The translations under genes and the position numbers were made by a program. DNA of 64,000 nt from Opitutaceae bacterium (GTDB taxonomy: Bacteria > Verrucomicrobiota > Verrucomicrobiia > Opitutales > Opitutaceae): positions 186,001-250,000 of the forward strand of contig JAIXWF010000003.1 of assembly GCA_027482185.1 (NCBI GenBank). The letters are read 5' to 3'. The notes under the pieces were generated by a model. The model saw nothing but the letters and a program-made list of their open reading frames with translations, was not told where the DNA came from and searched no databases. Shown here piece after piece: positions 14,694-23,180 of the stretch. Within the stretch, counting starts at the first letter, position 1; each line of letters starts with the position of its first letter.

Positions 14694-16657
14694 ACTCTCC
14701 GTTCTCCCTCGGCCGGTTCGAACACGACAGCCGCTACAAGCATGCGTATTTTCTGCCAACGAAGCTGGTTGAGAAACTAGCCTCCGGCGTTCCCACCTAT
14801 CTCATTGGCGGCCGAGGAACCGGCAAGACCACCCTGCTGAAAGCTTTTGAATGGCGAGAACGGCTGCACAACCAATTTTTGCGCCAAGCCCTGAAGAACG
14901 CTCCATTCTCCGACGGCATCATCGGCATTTACGCAAAAGTTTCGGAGCACAATCTGAAAACCTTCCAGAGTTGGTTTAGCGGGATGGCTGCAGATCAGAG
15001 CGCGACTATCTTCGGCCTCTATTTGGATCTGATGTGGCTTGAGGACTTCTTTATCGCGGTCAGTGAGCTGGGGATAAGCGGCGACCTGACTTGGGACGTC
15101 CGTTCGGAACGATCGTTCATGGCCGCCCTTAGCAATACCCACATTGGTGAGCGATTGGGAGCCAAAGCAAATATCTCATTCTTGGATTTCAGCAGAAACC
15201 TCCAAGACATGCGGTTTTCGATTAGGCAGGCGGCGCTAGTCCGGCAACCCTCAGAGGAGTTCTTCAGGCAGTTCCTAACTGCGAATCCGGGTGAAGCGGG
15301 ACAGACAGTTGCTACCTTGTTCGCGGAGCACGTCGGTAGTGCCGGATTAGGTGGAATCGCACCTCGCATTCGAGTGCTATTGGACGAGGCGGATGCCTTA
15401 ACCGAGCCGCAACACCAGATCGTCAATACCGTAATCCGTCTGGCGAAATCGCCGCTTTCCTACATTTTTTCGTCCATCAAGCGATTCCGGGACGTGACTA
15501 CCACGACTATCCCGAATATGTCCGTGCAAAGAGATGACTGCCAAGTGGTGCCGCTCGAGGTCTCCCGGCAACGGGCTGAGTTCAAGAAGCTCGCGGAGGG
15601 CGTTGCAGCGGTACGACTTCAAAAAGCCGGCTACACTCTGAGCGGCCCTGTCGATCTCGACCGTTGGTTTGGAACGAGCACCATAAATAAGATCCTCCAC
15701 GAACAATTGAACGAGTCTCTTTCAAGTGATGCCAAACGCTTGCTAAGCGCCGCCCAGCAGACAGGCCGTCTGCCCTATTTCGGTGCAGGAAATACAATAC
15801 CGCTGAAGGATTCTGACGATGAAGAGGAATTCGCAGATGAAACCGCCACCGAGCCCGCATGGGACAGCACTTGGCCGATATACCAAACCCACTTGATCAG
15901 ACGCCTCAACCTTGAGGTACCACCCGCAGATGCCCCACATCACGTTCGGAGGCAAAAGTATGCTGAGGTCCGCAAGCGAATGGTTGCAGCATATCTCGAC
16001 ATCTGCGCGAGTCTCAACCTTAGGCCTCGCTACGCCGGGGCTGGGATGGTGATAGCGCTTGCCGACAGCTCCGTACGCGACTTTCTGCTGCAATTGAACG
16101 AACTATATATAGAAGCCGGAGGAAATCTTGACTGCCTTACTTCTGGCAAATTAACGATTCGCGAGCAGGACGCTGCTCTGCACAGGGCTAGCGGCCAAAA
16201 AATAAGCTCATTACCCCAAGGAGTTCGGCTGCCCCACGAGAAGGTTGTAAAATACGTCGACGCGTTTGGATTTCTCACTCGAGAGCTTCAGTCGGGAAGC
16301 GCGGATTCCTCGCATTTGCTCTCCAATGAGCGAGGCAATTTCCAACTCCCAAAGGCGGCGGCGGGCGATGGCCTTGATGAGGCACGTGAGGTAATACAGG
16401 AATGTGTAGCGACTGGTTATTTCAGCGCGGCGGAATCAACGGATGGCCTAAACACATTTCGGGTGAACAAGATCCTCGCACCCTACTACGGATTTTCCTA
16501 TAGAGGCGCATACTCTTCGGTCCCTTTAAAATCCGAGCACCTTAGGCTGATTTCGAAGGCTGATACGGGTTCTTCGGACGACCGGCGGAAGCTGGCAAGA
16601 GAACTAGCCAACGCGATTGAGAATCAGGACGATGTCAACCAACTCACTTTCCTCTGA
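14690..16657 (+). CDS. ORC/Cdc6-like P-loop ATPase of the coupled cassette
   Basis: 655 aa from the ATG at 14690, chosen because it overlaps the upstream stop by 4 nt. Walker A GGRGTGKTT (about 41-49) and Walker B VLLDEAD (about 229-235) are clear, and 'YIFSSIK' after it fits a sensor 1 strand. The Walker A to B spacing is long (about 190 residues, with an insertion). The N-terminal 'YFLPTKLVEKLASGVPTYLIGGRGTGKTTLLK' resembles the entry of ORC/Cdc6-type and STAND-like ATPases used in conflict systems. The C-terminal 400 residues include an acidic patch (DSDDEEEFADE) and have no assigned family. It probably serves as sensor or switch for the flanking proteins (inference). Confidence 0.75.
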   Translation: MNSPFSLGRFEHDSRYKHAYFLPTKLVEKLASGVPTYLIGGRGTGKTTLLKAFEWRERLHNQFLRQALKNAPFSDGIIGIYAKVSEHNLKTFQSWFSGMAADQSATIFGLYLDLMWLEDFFIAVSELGISGDLTWDVRSERSFMAALSNTHIGERLGAKANISFLDFSRNLQDMRFSIRQAALVRQPSEEFFRQFLTANPGEAGQTVATLFAEHVGSAGLGGIAPRIRVLLDEADALTEPQHQIVNTVIRLAKSPLSYIFSSIKRFRDVTTTTIPNMSVQRDDCQVVPLEVSRQRAEFKKLAEGVAAVRLQKAGYTLSGPVDLDRWFGTSTINKILHEQLNESLSSDAKRLLSAAQQTGRLPYFGAGNTIPLKDSDDEEEFADETATEPAWDSTWPIYQTHLIRRLNLEVPPADAPHHVRRQKYAEVRKRMVAAYLDICASLNLRPRYAGAGMVIALADSSVRDFLLQLNELYIEAGGNLDCLTSGKLTIREQDAALHRASGQKISSLPQGVRLPHEKVVKYVDAFGFLTRELQSGSADSSHLLSNERGNFQLPKAAAGDGLDEAREVIQECVATGYFSAAESTDGLNTFRVNKILAPYYGFSYRGAYSSVPLKSEHLRLISKADTGSSDDRRKLARELANAIENQDDVNQLTFL

Positions 16658-17690
16658 CCTAGAGCCGGTTAGCGTATTTCGCGAGGACTATATATCGGCC
16701 AAGTCCTTCAAATCCTCCGACCGGAACGCTGTGCTATCTGGGCGTTACGAACTCGCGGTATTTGCGGTGAGTTGGGATCGACGTTGCATGAGCCTGTCAA
16801 AGGGAACCGCGTGGAAAGCAAAACGAGCCGTGCTCATTCGGCCTCCGAATATCGACAAGGAAGGATACTGCAGAAAGCACGAAATGGAGCTAGTAGCGAT
16901 GCTGAAAGAGCGTTGCCAAACGATCGAAATAATCGACGGAGTGGAACTGGGATTTGATGGCATCTGGGAACGGCTCTACCTAATCGGAGCGGAGGAAGCG
17001 ATGAAGGCACCGTCACCCGGCGCCTTCCTATTGGATCTTTCAGCGATGTCCCGCTTCTACTCAGCCGGCTTGGTGGCCATGATCATTCGCCTCGGTATCG
17101 CGGCTAGAACGGATTGTTTCTATGCGGAAGGCCGCTACGACGCGACGATAGACGTAAAGGAGGTGCTCTTCTCACACGGAAAATGGGAGCGAAAGGTGGT
17201 GCCATTCCTCGATGGTAAGAGCAATCCATCCCTCGGATGGTATTATCTAGTGTCGGCCGGCTTCGATAGCGAGTGGATCACAAAAATACTCTTTCAAGAG
17301 GAACCCGACCGCGTCGGCCTGCTGATGCCAATCCCTGGGGTTTTTCCAAACTACGAGCACAAATTCTTAAATGGCATCAAGTCTATCACAAGCGAGTTCA
17401 TGATTCCGGAGGAATATCATCAGAAAGCTCACGCCGCCGACGCTGTTGCGGCGTGGAAAACATTGTCAACTTCCGGCCAGGAACGTTGGGAAGAAGAACA
17501 GGTAGCATATCTTTGCTGTGGAACGAAACCGCACGCCGTCGCCATGGCACTACGCGCGCTGGTTCATCGCTTTCCTGCGGTGCTCTATTTTCTACCAGAG
17601 CGATACAAGGTAATCCCAGTTGAGGAGGCCGGTATATTCTGGCGATACACAATCATCGATCATTCGTCGTTTGCCCTCCGGAAATCCTGA
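16632..17690 (+). CDS. Unrecognised alpha/beta protein, third gene of the coupled cassette
   Basis: 352 aa from the ATG at 16632, preceded by AGGA at 5 nt; it overlaps the ATPase gene by 26 nt, so expression is coupled. I do not recognise the family. Visible pattern: 'YELAVFAVSWDRRCMS', then 'GAFLLDLSAMSR', 'TDCFYAEGRYD', a second strand set 'DRVGLLMPIPG', and a C-terminal 'YLCCGTKPHAVAMALRAL' followed by 'AVLYFLPERY'. The alternating strand/helix order and the GTKP turn suggest a Rossmann-like fold, perhaps a ligand sensor or effector. No membrane segments or signal peptide. The conserved-looking WDRRC and GTKPHA motifs would be the first residues to test. Confidence 0.7.
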   Translation: MSTNSLSSDLEPVSVFREDYISAKSFKSSDRNAVLSGRYELAVFAVSWDRRCMSLSKGTAWKAKRAVLIRPPNIDKEGYCRKHEMELVAMLKERCQTIEIIDGVELGFDGIWERLYLIGAEEAMKAPSPGAFLLDLSAMSRFYSAGLVAMIIRLGIAARTDCFYAEGRYDATIDVKEVLFSHGKWERKVVPFLDGKSNPSLGWYYLVSAGFDSEWITKILFQEEPDRVGLLMPIPGVFPNYEHKFLNGIKSITSEFMIPEEYHQKAHAADAVAAWKTLSTSGQERWEEEQVAYLCCGTKPHAVAMALRALVHRFPAVLYFLPERYKVIPVEEAGIFWRYTIIDHSSFALRKS

Positions 17691-17793
17691 CGCCCCTTCC
17701 TCGCGGATCCGGGGGAGCCTGGAAATGGATATCCTGTGTCCTCCTAAGTGGTCATCCCAAATCGAAGAATCCGCCCTCCTGAGAATCTCCGAT

Positions 17794-18954
17794 TCAACGA
17801 GGAGTGAGTGTTAATATAAGTTCGTGAGTCTTCAGGCGTGCTCGGCGTCCATAGCCGTTACCGTTTTCATCCTGGGTGCCGCCCAGAGTGCTGAATCGGC
17901 TGCGCTTGAATGTAGATTTTACACGAAAATACTTTTCAGAAATCGCACATACATCTGGTCCGGAAAGACCGTTGGAACAAGCCCGCTGAGGAAAAGTAAG
18001 GATAGCCTTCGCCTCTCTCTCAGCGATGCTCTTCAATAGACATTCAATCGCGGAAGCGGCTTCCGAGGCGACACTGTAGGACGACCGGGGACGCTCAGTG
18101 GGAGGGGGATAACGACCAGTGCCGTCCACCGGCCCACAGACGCCTCGCGCAATCGTTTCCAACACATGATAGAACCTGCTATAGTGGACACTTGAGTATG
18201 GTGGGTCGAGAAATACAAGGTCACCTTTTTCGAGGTCTGTAGTGTAATTATTCGCATCTTGGCACAAGGCCGCACCTTTCTTCACTGCATGACGGGCCGC
18301 CAACATCGCCATCGTCTGCTTAGTCTGAGTTACCGGATCTCGGCACCAGGCGCTATAGAGAAATTCTTTCGCTCCGCGCGAGGGGCGAAACGGCTGAGCA
18401 GTGTGACCCGGTGACGCTGAACAGCTGCTTGCCGCAGCAATCAAAGCTGCAAGGGCGACGGACTGATGTGCGGCATTACTAGGTAGCGTAGCGCGAAGCG
18501 CATCGATCCAGAGAGCCTGGCTTCGGCTGAAATAGTAACCACCGTAAGCGTTTGTGATTGGTTGTTTGTCATCTGCGCAACGTTGTCGCTCTTGATTCAC
18601 GAATTCGCGGGTAAAGCCGTCACGGAGTCCGGGAAGAGATGCACTCGCTGCCGTGAATTTTCGGACATCAGCGAGATATCGACAGGCGCGTTCGTGCCAC
18701 GACGTCCAAATCAGGTCAGGATCAAAAACTCTGGTTCGCGTGATAACTGCTTCTGCCAAAACCACCGCGAATTTTTGGATGTCGCAGGCGATGACAGGCA
18801 CTGCTTCCGGACTGGTAGCCGCAAAATGAGCTACTGATGCCGACCCGCTGAACAAGTCCACAAATCGTGTCGCGGTCTTCAGTTCATTCCGAATTAGATG
18901 GCCGAGCCCGTTCCCGAGCATCCAGCGCTTGGAGCCCATGTATTTCATACGCAC
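17794..18954 (-). CDS. D12-class N6-adenine DNA methyltransferase
   Basis: 386 aa, convergent with the cassette (103-bp gap). N-terminal 'KYMGSKR' and 'DLFSGSASVAHFA' form the AdoMet-binding motif (FxG), and 'LVFLDPPYS' is the catalytic DPPY motif of the D12/Dam-type class. Target recognition is probably in the region between them (about 80-230). No restriction endonuclease gene is adjacent; the enzyme may be a solitary methylase or supply self-marking for the neighbouring cassette. GC is lower than the surrounding chromosome, as for the cassette. It ends at the island's right repeat zone. Confidence 0.87.
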   Translation of the reverse strand: MRMKYMGSKRWMLGNGLGHLIRNELKTATRFVDLFSGSASVAHFAATSPEAVPVIACDIQKFAVVLAEAVITRTRVFDPDLIWTSWHERACRYLADVRKFTAASASLPGLRDGFTREFVNQERQRCADDKQPITNAYGGYYFSRSQALWIDALRATLPSNAAHQSVALAALIAAASSCSASPGHTAQPFRPSRGAKEFLYSAWCRDPVTQTKQTMAMLAARHAVKKGAALCQDANNYTTDLEKGDLVFLDPPYSSVHYSRFYHVLETIARGVCGPVDGTGRYPPPTERPRSSYSVASEAASAIECLLKSIAEREAKAILTFPQRACSNGLSGPDVCAISEKYFRVKSTFKRSRFSTLGGTQDENGNGYGRRARLKTHELILTLTPR

Positions 18955-19432
18955 GTTTCCCAGAAACCTGCGCGCTCAAGCGAGGTTATCCCGATAGTCC
19001 AACCTCTGATGGACTTTGATAGCTGGAGTTTTCATCGGGGGCCGAAGGAGCATGACACCACGACAGGAATTTTGAACAGATCTGTCGAGGCTGCTTTCAG
19101 AGGCCAGCTGTAAAGGCTCAGTACGCTGAGCGCCGATTGGGACTCAAGAGGAGGCCAGGAATTGCGCCTGGGGAACCCACTTGGGGCGCAGCCAAGGGGT
19201 CACGTCCGGAATCCGGATCTTCGCGCCCGAAAGCAAGTGAGCAACGAAGCGACGCTATCGGCCGCACTCATGGGCAACCGTTCTCCACGCCGTACCTTTG
19301 GGGATTCTGGAATCCGGACATGACCCCATGGCTGCGCCGGTTCTCGCCGATCCCGGACTTGCCGAGACGCCACCGTCGCCGCCCCCGTCCCTTTGCTTGC
19401 CGCCGCCCTCCGCCGTGGCGTAACTCCGCTCC
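18955..19432. repeat. Intergenic zone with further members of the REP-like family
   Basis: 478 bp without a gene. CTCAG-TACG-CTGAG at 19117-19130 followed by CGCCGATTGG corresponds to TCAG-TTCG-CTGA and ACGCTGATCGG of the 175-bp repeats, with compensating stem changes. CACTTGGGGCGCAGCCAAGG at 19180-19200 matches slot 3 of the tandem array. At 19297-19338 the repeat end (GGGATTCTGGAATCCGGACA, TGGCTGCGCC) reappears. The island is therefore bracketed by one repeat family. Confidence 0.65.
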
Positions 19433-20077
19433 ATGCGCTCCCCGTCGCTCCCCCGTTCGCTCGCCCCGCTCCGCCGCCTGCTCGCGCTCCTGGCTCTCGC
19501 CGTCGTCGGCCTCGCCCAGGACGCCCGCGCCGCCGTCGCTCCCGGCCAGCATGCCCCCGACTTCACCGTCACCGACATCACGGGAAAAACCCACGCCCTG
19601 TCCGCCTACCGCGGCAAGATCGTCGTCCTCGAATGGCTCGCGCCCGGCTGCCCGTATGTGCTCCGGCACTACCGCAGCGGCAATCTGCCCGCCACCCAAA
19701 GCGCCGCCCTCGCCGACGGCGCCGTCTGGATCCAGATCAATTCCAGCGCCATGGGCGACCTCGACCTCGCCAAGACCGAAGAGTGGCGGAAAAAGAACGG
19801 CGTCGCTCCCGCCGTCGCCTACATTCGCGACGAAGCCGGCAAGCTCGGCCGCGCCTTCGGCGCCGAAACCACGCCGCACCTCTTCGTCATCTCGGCCGAC
19901 GGCAAGCTCGCCTACCAAGGCGCCATCGACGACCAGCCCGGCGCCAGCCAGGCCAACACCGTCCACGCCCACAACTACGTGAAGGCCGCCATCGCCGCCC
20001 TCAAGGCCGGCCGCCCCGTGGAAATCGCCACCTCCAAGCCCTACGGCTGCGGCGTGAAATACGGCGCCACGCCCTGA
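19433..20077 (+). CDS. Periplasmic thioredoxin-fold (redoxin/AhpC-TSA) protein
   Basis: 214 aa with a signal peptide (cleavage near 'DARA|AVAPGQ'). The redoxin entry 'PDFTVTDITGKTHALSAYRGKIVVLEWLAPGCPYV' is followed by 'TTPHLFVISADGKLAYQGAIDD', the cis-Pro region and final strands of the fold. Only one cysteine stands at the active-site turn (GCPYV) rather than CxxC, so a peroxiredoxin-like or disulfide-scavenging role is more likely than a classical thioredoxin. A second Cys is near the C-terminus (PYGCGVKYG). It is the first high-GC chromosomal gene after the accessory island. Confidence 0.82.
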   Translation: MRSPSLPRSLAPLRRLLALLALAVVGLAQDARAAVAPGQHAPDFTVTDITGKTHALSAYRGKIVVLEWLAPGCPYVLRHYRSGNLPATQSAALADGAVWIQINSSAMGDLDLAKTEEWRKKNGVAPAVAYIRDEAGKLGRAFGAETTPHLFVISADGKLAYQGAIDDQPGASQANTVHAHNYVKAAIAALKAGRPVEIATSKPYGCGVKYGATP

Positions 20078-20195
20078 GGCCCGCGACCAGCGCGAAACGC
20101 GCGGGGCCGCGACGCCCGGGACCCCGGACCGGGTCGGGCTTTGTGGTTTGGGCCGCGACGCACAGGGTCAAATCGCGAAACGCGAAACCGCGGCC

Positions 20196-20267
20196 GTAGC
20201 CCGGAGCTTCAGCCCGGGTTATATATTTCCGCCCTCCCCAATCCCCCGGGCTGAAGGCCCGGGCTAC
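20196..20267. repeat. Large inverted repeat of the GTAGCCCGGAGC family
   Basis: Arms at 20196-20218 (GTAGCCCGGAGCTTCAGC…) and 20245-20267 (…GCTGAAGGCCCGGGCTAC) pair nearly perfectly around a 26-bp AT-rich loop. The left arm matches 12613-12635. Located between the redoxin gene and the convergent lyase gene, it could act as a bidirectional terminator, although no T tract follows. Confidence 0.65.
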
Positions 20268-20397
20268 TTCGCGCCTCAATCCTCGAGCGAGTGCAAGGGG
20301 CGCGCAAAGAGTCAGTCAGCGTCCCTGTTTTACCCGCCACGTCGAACTTCGACCGCCAGGCTCAGCGATCAGGGGACTGGCCGCCTCCGCCGCTCTC

Positions 20398-21693
20398 CTA
20401 CTTCACTTCAAACGCCCCCAGGTCCGGGGCGCGGCCTTTGAAGGGCAGCTCGACGGAGATGCCGGCGTCGATCAGGCGGCTCGTGGGTTTGGGGCGCATG
20501 AAGTCGAGCTCGGGCAGGCTGCCGTCGGGACGCCGCGGGCCGTCGACGCCCTTGGGGTCGGTGCTCACGAAGTCGTCGGCGCTCACGGTGACGTTTTCCA
20601 GATTCCACGCGTTGAACTGGTCGTCGGGCGGGTTGCGTTCGTGGCCGGACAGCGGGGCCGCGGTCCCGAGCGCGACGTTGTTGCGCAGCACGTGCGTCAC
20701 CGGCTTGGTGTGCCGCGGCGCCACTTTCAGGTCGAACTGGCGCGCGTTGTTGTACGCGGTGTTGTTGTAGAACCGCAGCATGCCGGGATGGTAGTTGGCG
20801 TTGAAGCCTTCGGCGCGGTTGTTGAAGGCGAGGCTGTGCGCGACGACGTGCACCGCGATGTGGCCGGGGAAACGCCGCGGATCGAGCAGCCAGCCGCCCA
20901 TCTTGAAGCCGCCGCCGTTGCCGGCGCGCTGGTCCGTGTCGGGCACGTAGCCGTTGCTCCAGGCCCAGCAGTGCTCGATGCGGTGCGCGCCGCGCGCGTG
21001 GATCAGATCGTAGCCGTCGTCGCTGTTGGCCCAGGCGCGGCAGCCGCGGAACACGTTGCCCTCCTGGCGGGCGTGGCCGCCGAAACCGTCCGCGTTTTCC
21101 CCGCGCTTGTCGGGGTCGTAGTTGTGGTGCGAATCGCAGTTGAGCACGAGGTTGTCACCGCCGTCGGCGATGAAGAAGCCCGGGCCCTCGTTGTGGTGCA
21201 GATTGAGCCGCTCGAAGATATTGTGGCTGCCGCCCTCGACGCGGATGCCCCACGACTCGTTCGTGTTCGTCAGAATCTGCTGCACCCCGCGCACCTCGAG
21301 GCCGCGCAAATGCAGCCACGACGCGCGCACGCTGAAGCCGCGGATACGCACCGGCGTCGCGAGGCGGTGGAAATCGAAGACCGGCGTTTCGTCCCGATAG
21401 GCCCAGTAGTTGATGCGCTGCCCGGGCGCGCCGCTCTTGGTCAGCAGGACGCCGATCTCGACCGTGGTGCCGCTGAACGCGTACACGCCGCCGCGGATCC
21501 ACACGGTGTCGCCCGGCGCGGCCGCCTCCTGCGCGCGCGTGACCGACGCGAACGGCTGCGCGAGCGTGCCCGGGTGGGCGTCGTTGCCCTCGGGGTGCAC
21601 GTAGAATTCTGCGGCGGCGGCGGAGCGGACGACGGCCAAAACCAGCGCAATCGCCATGGTCAGGCGGCGGGGAAAACGGATGCGGGGAATCAT
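20398..21693 (-). CDS. Secreted right-handed beta-helix lyase, PL9-like
   Basis: 431 aa from the ATG at 21693 (MIPRIRFPRRL…), chosen because a signal peptide follows (LVLAVVRSAAAA). 'EFYVHPEGNDAHPGTLAQPFASVTRAQEAA' is the usual entry of PL9/DUF1565-type parallel beta-helix proteins; regular coils with Asn/His turns follow (NIFERLNLHHNEGPGFFIADGGDN). The C-terminal 'SRLIDAGISVELPFKGRAPDLGAFE' closes the family domain. PL9 enzymes cleave pectate or rhamnogalacturonan-type uronates in the periplasm or outside. It is next to the TIM-barrel protein and sulfatase, so it is probably part of acidic glycan breakdown. Confidence 0.82.
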   Translation of the reverse strand: MIPRIRFPRRLTMAIALVLAVVRSAAAAEFYVHPEGNDAHPGTLAQPFASVTRAQEAAAPGDTVWIRGGVYAFSGTTVEIGVLLTKSGAPGQRINYWAYRDETPVFDFHRLATPVRIRGFSVRASWLHLRGLEVRGVQQILTNTNESWGIRVEGGSHNIFERLNLHHNEGPGFFIADGGDNLVLNCDSHHNYDPDKRGENADGFGGHARQEGNVFRGCRAWANSDDGYDLIHARGAHRIEHCWAWSNGYVPDTDQRAGNGGGFKMGGWLLDPRRFPGHIAVHVVAHSLAFNNRAEGFNANYHPGMLRFYNNTAYNNARQFDLKVAPRHTKPVTHVLRNNVALGTAAPLSGHERNPPDDQFNAWNLENVTVSADDFVSTDPKGVDGPRRPDGSLPELDFMRPKPTSRLIDAGISVELPFKGRAPDLGAFEVK

Positions 21694-22062
21694 CGGGGCG
21701 ACAGTGTGGGCGCACCGCGCGCCGACGACAACCGCCGCGACGGACGGTCCAACCAGCAGCTTGCCGGACGCGAAGGGCGATCCTGCCGCTGCGATCGCCG
21801 TTTTCGAATGGCCGCCAAAAGGCGCAAACGGCGCAGAACGTTCGGCGCGCTTATGTTGCCCTGCATCCGATCCGGTCGCGCCCCGGCAGCGAAGGTGGCG
21901 GCATCGCTGAGCCGACCCATGCACGGCTTGCCTGCGCCTTTTGCGCGCTTTGCGGCCATGTCCGTTCGGGCTACCATCGCAAGGCTCGCGTGACTTTTTC
22001 GGCCGGAGGGGCCACGGTCGGAGCCGGAGCCGATTTACCCCAACCGCCCTGTCCCCTGCCCC
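21694..22062. other. Divergent intergenic region, lyase and TIM-barrel genes
   Basis: 369 bp between divergent genes. It should hold both promoters, but no convincing -35/-10 pair, operator palindrome or small gene is visible. A frame on the minus strand stays open but is Arg-rich and without family pattern. Confidence 0.4.
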
Positions 22063-23034
22063 ATGCTCTCCCGTCGCGCCTTCCTTGCCTCCGGTTCGAT
22101 CGCCGCCACCTCGCTCGCTTTGCAGCCCGCGGCCGCGGCCAATGCCGCACCCACCGCGTCGACCCCGACCGCCGCGGCCAAACCCTCCGTGCGGCTCGCC
22201 GTCGCGTCGTACTCCTACTGGCACTTTCGCACCGCCAAGGTTCCGATCACCGACGTCATCGACCGCGCCGCCGAGCTCGGCATCGCCGGCGTCGATGTGC
22301 TGCACCGGCAGATGGATTTGCCGGAACGCGGCCCGCTCGATGCCGCGGCCTTGGCCCATTTGCGCCAGCTCAAGCGCCACGCCTTCCGCCGTGGTGTCGC
22401 GTTGTGCTGCGTCTCGACCCACCAGAGTTTCGTCAAAGCCGATCCCGCCGAACTCGAGGCCGAGGTCGCGCACACGCGCAAATGCATCGCGCTCGCCGCC
22501 GAGCTCGGCTGCCCGAGCCTCCGCATCAACACCGGCCGCTGGGGCACGACGCGCAGTTTCGACGAGCTGATGAAGAACCGCGGCATCGAGCCCATCCTCC
22601 CCGGCCGCACCGAGGAAGAGGGCTTCAAGTGGTGCATCGACGGCATCGCGCGTTGCCTCGCCGACGCCGAGCGCCACGGCGTCGTCCTCGCGCTGGAAAA
22701 CCATTGGGGCCTCGCGCGCACCGCCGACGGCCTCCTGCGCATTCTCAACGCGATCAAGTCCCCGTGGCTCGGCGCGCTGATGGACACCGGCAATTTCCTC
22801 GACGACACCTACGCCCAGCTCGCCGCCATCGCCCCGCACACGGTCTACGTGCAGGCCAAGACCTACCCGGGCGGCGGCGAATGGTACACGCTCGACCTCG
22901 ACTACGGGCGCATCGCCGAGATCCTCGGCCGCGCCGGCTACCGGGGTTGGGTCGCGCTCGAAATGGAAGGCAAGGCCGACCCCGCGGTCGCCGTGCCGCA
23001 AAGCCTGGCCACCCTGCGCGCCGCGTTTGCCTGA
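22063..23034 (+). CDS. Tat-exported xylose isomerase-like TIM-barrel protein (sugar isomerase/epimerase)
   Basis: 323 aa. 'MLSRRAFLASGSIAATSLAL' is a twin-arginine signal. The AP endonuclease 2-type TIM barrel follows: 'RLAVASYSYWHF', 'AAELGIAGVDVLHRQMD', 'LGCPSLRINTGRWG', 'ALENHWGL' and 'GALMDTGNF', with the metal-binding Glu and His/Asp in their usual strand ends. These proteins isomerise or epimerise (keto)sugars, or act in inositol- and glucoside-type pathways. The neighbours (lyase, sulfatase, LacI) point to processing of released glycan units in the periplasm. Confidence 0.85.
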   Translation: MLSRRAFLASGSIAATSLALQPAAAANAAPTASTPTAAAKPSVRLAVASYSYWHFRTAKVPITDVIDRAAELGIAGVDVLHRQMDLPERGPLDAAALAHLRQLKRHAFRRGVALCCVSTHQSFVKADPAELEAEVAHTRKCIALAAELGCPSLRINTGRWGTTRSFDELMKNRGIEPILPGRTEEEGFKWCIDGIARCLADAERHGVVLALENHWGLARTADGLLRILNAIKSPWLGALMDTGNFLDDTYAQLAAIAPHTVYVQAKTYPGGGEWYTLDLDYGRIAEILGRAGYRGWVALEMEGKADPAVAVPQSLATLRAAFA

Positions 23035-23180
23035 CAGCCGCGCCGATCCGTAGCCGCGAGCGCCGGCGAGTGGGGGTTGGTTAATGGGATAGCCCGCTTC
23101 CGGGCACCCCTCGCGGGCGCGCGCAGCCACCAGGCAGACGGTTTCCTCAACTGAACCTGCGCAACGGCAATGTCCGGCCC

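Noticed and set aside
13389-18954. A known named defence system (BREX, DISARM, Zorya, CBASS, Avs)
   Set aside because: None of the hallmark genes (PglZ, DrmB, ZorAB, CD-NTase, nuclease-STAND fusion) are present; the gene set does not match any system I can name from sequence alone.
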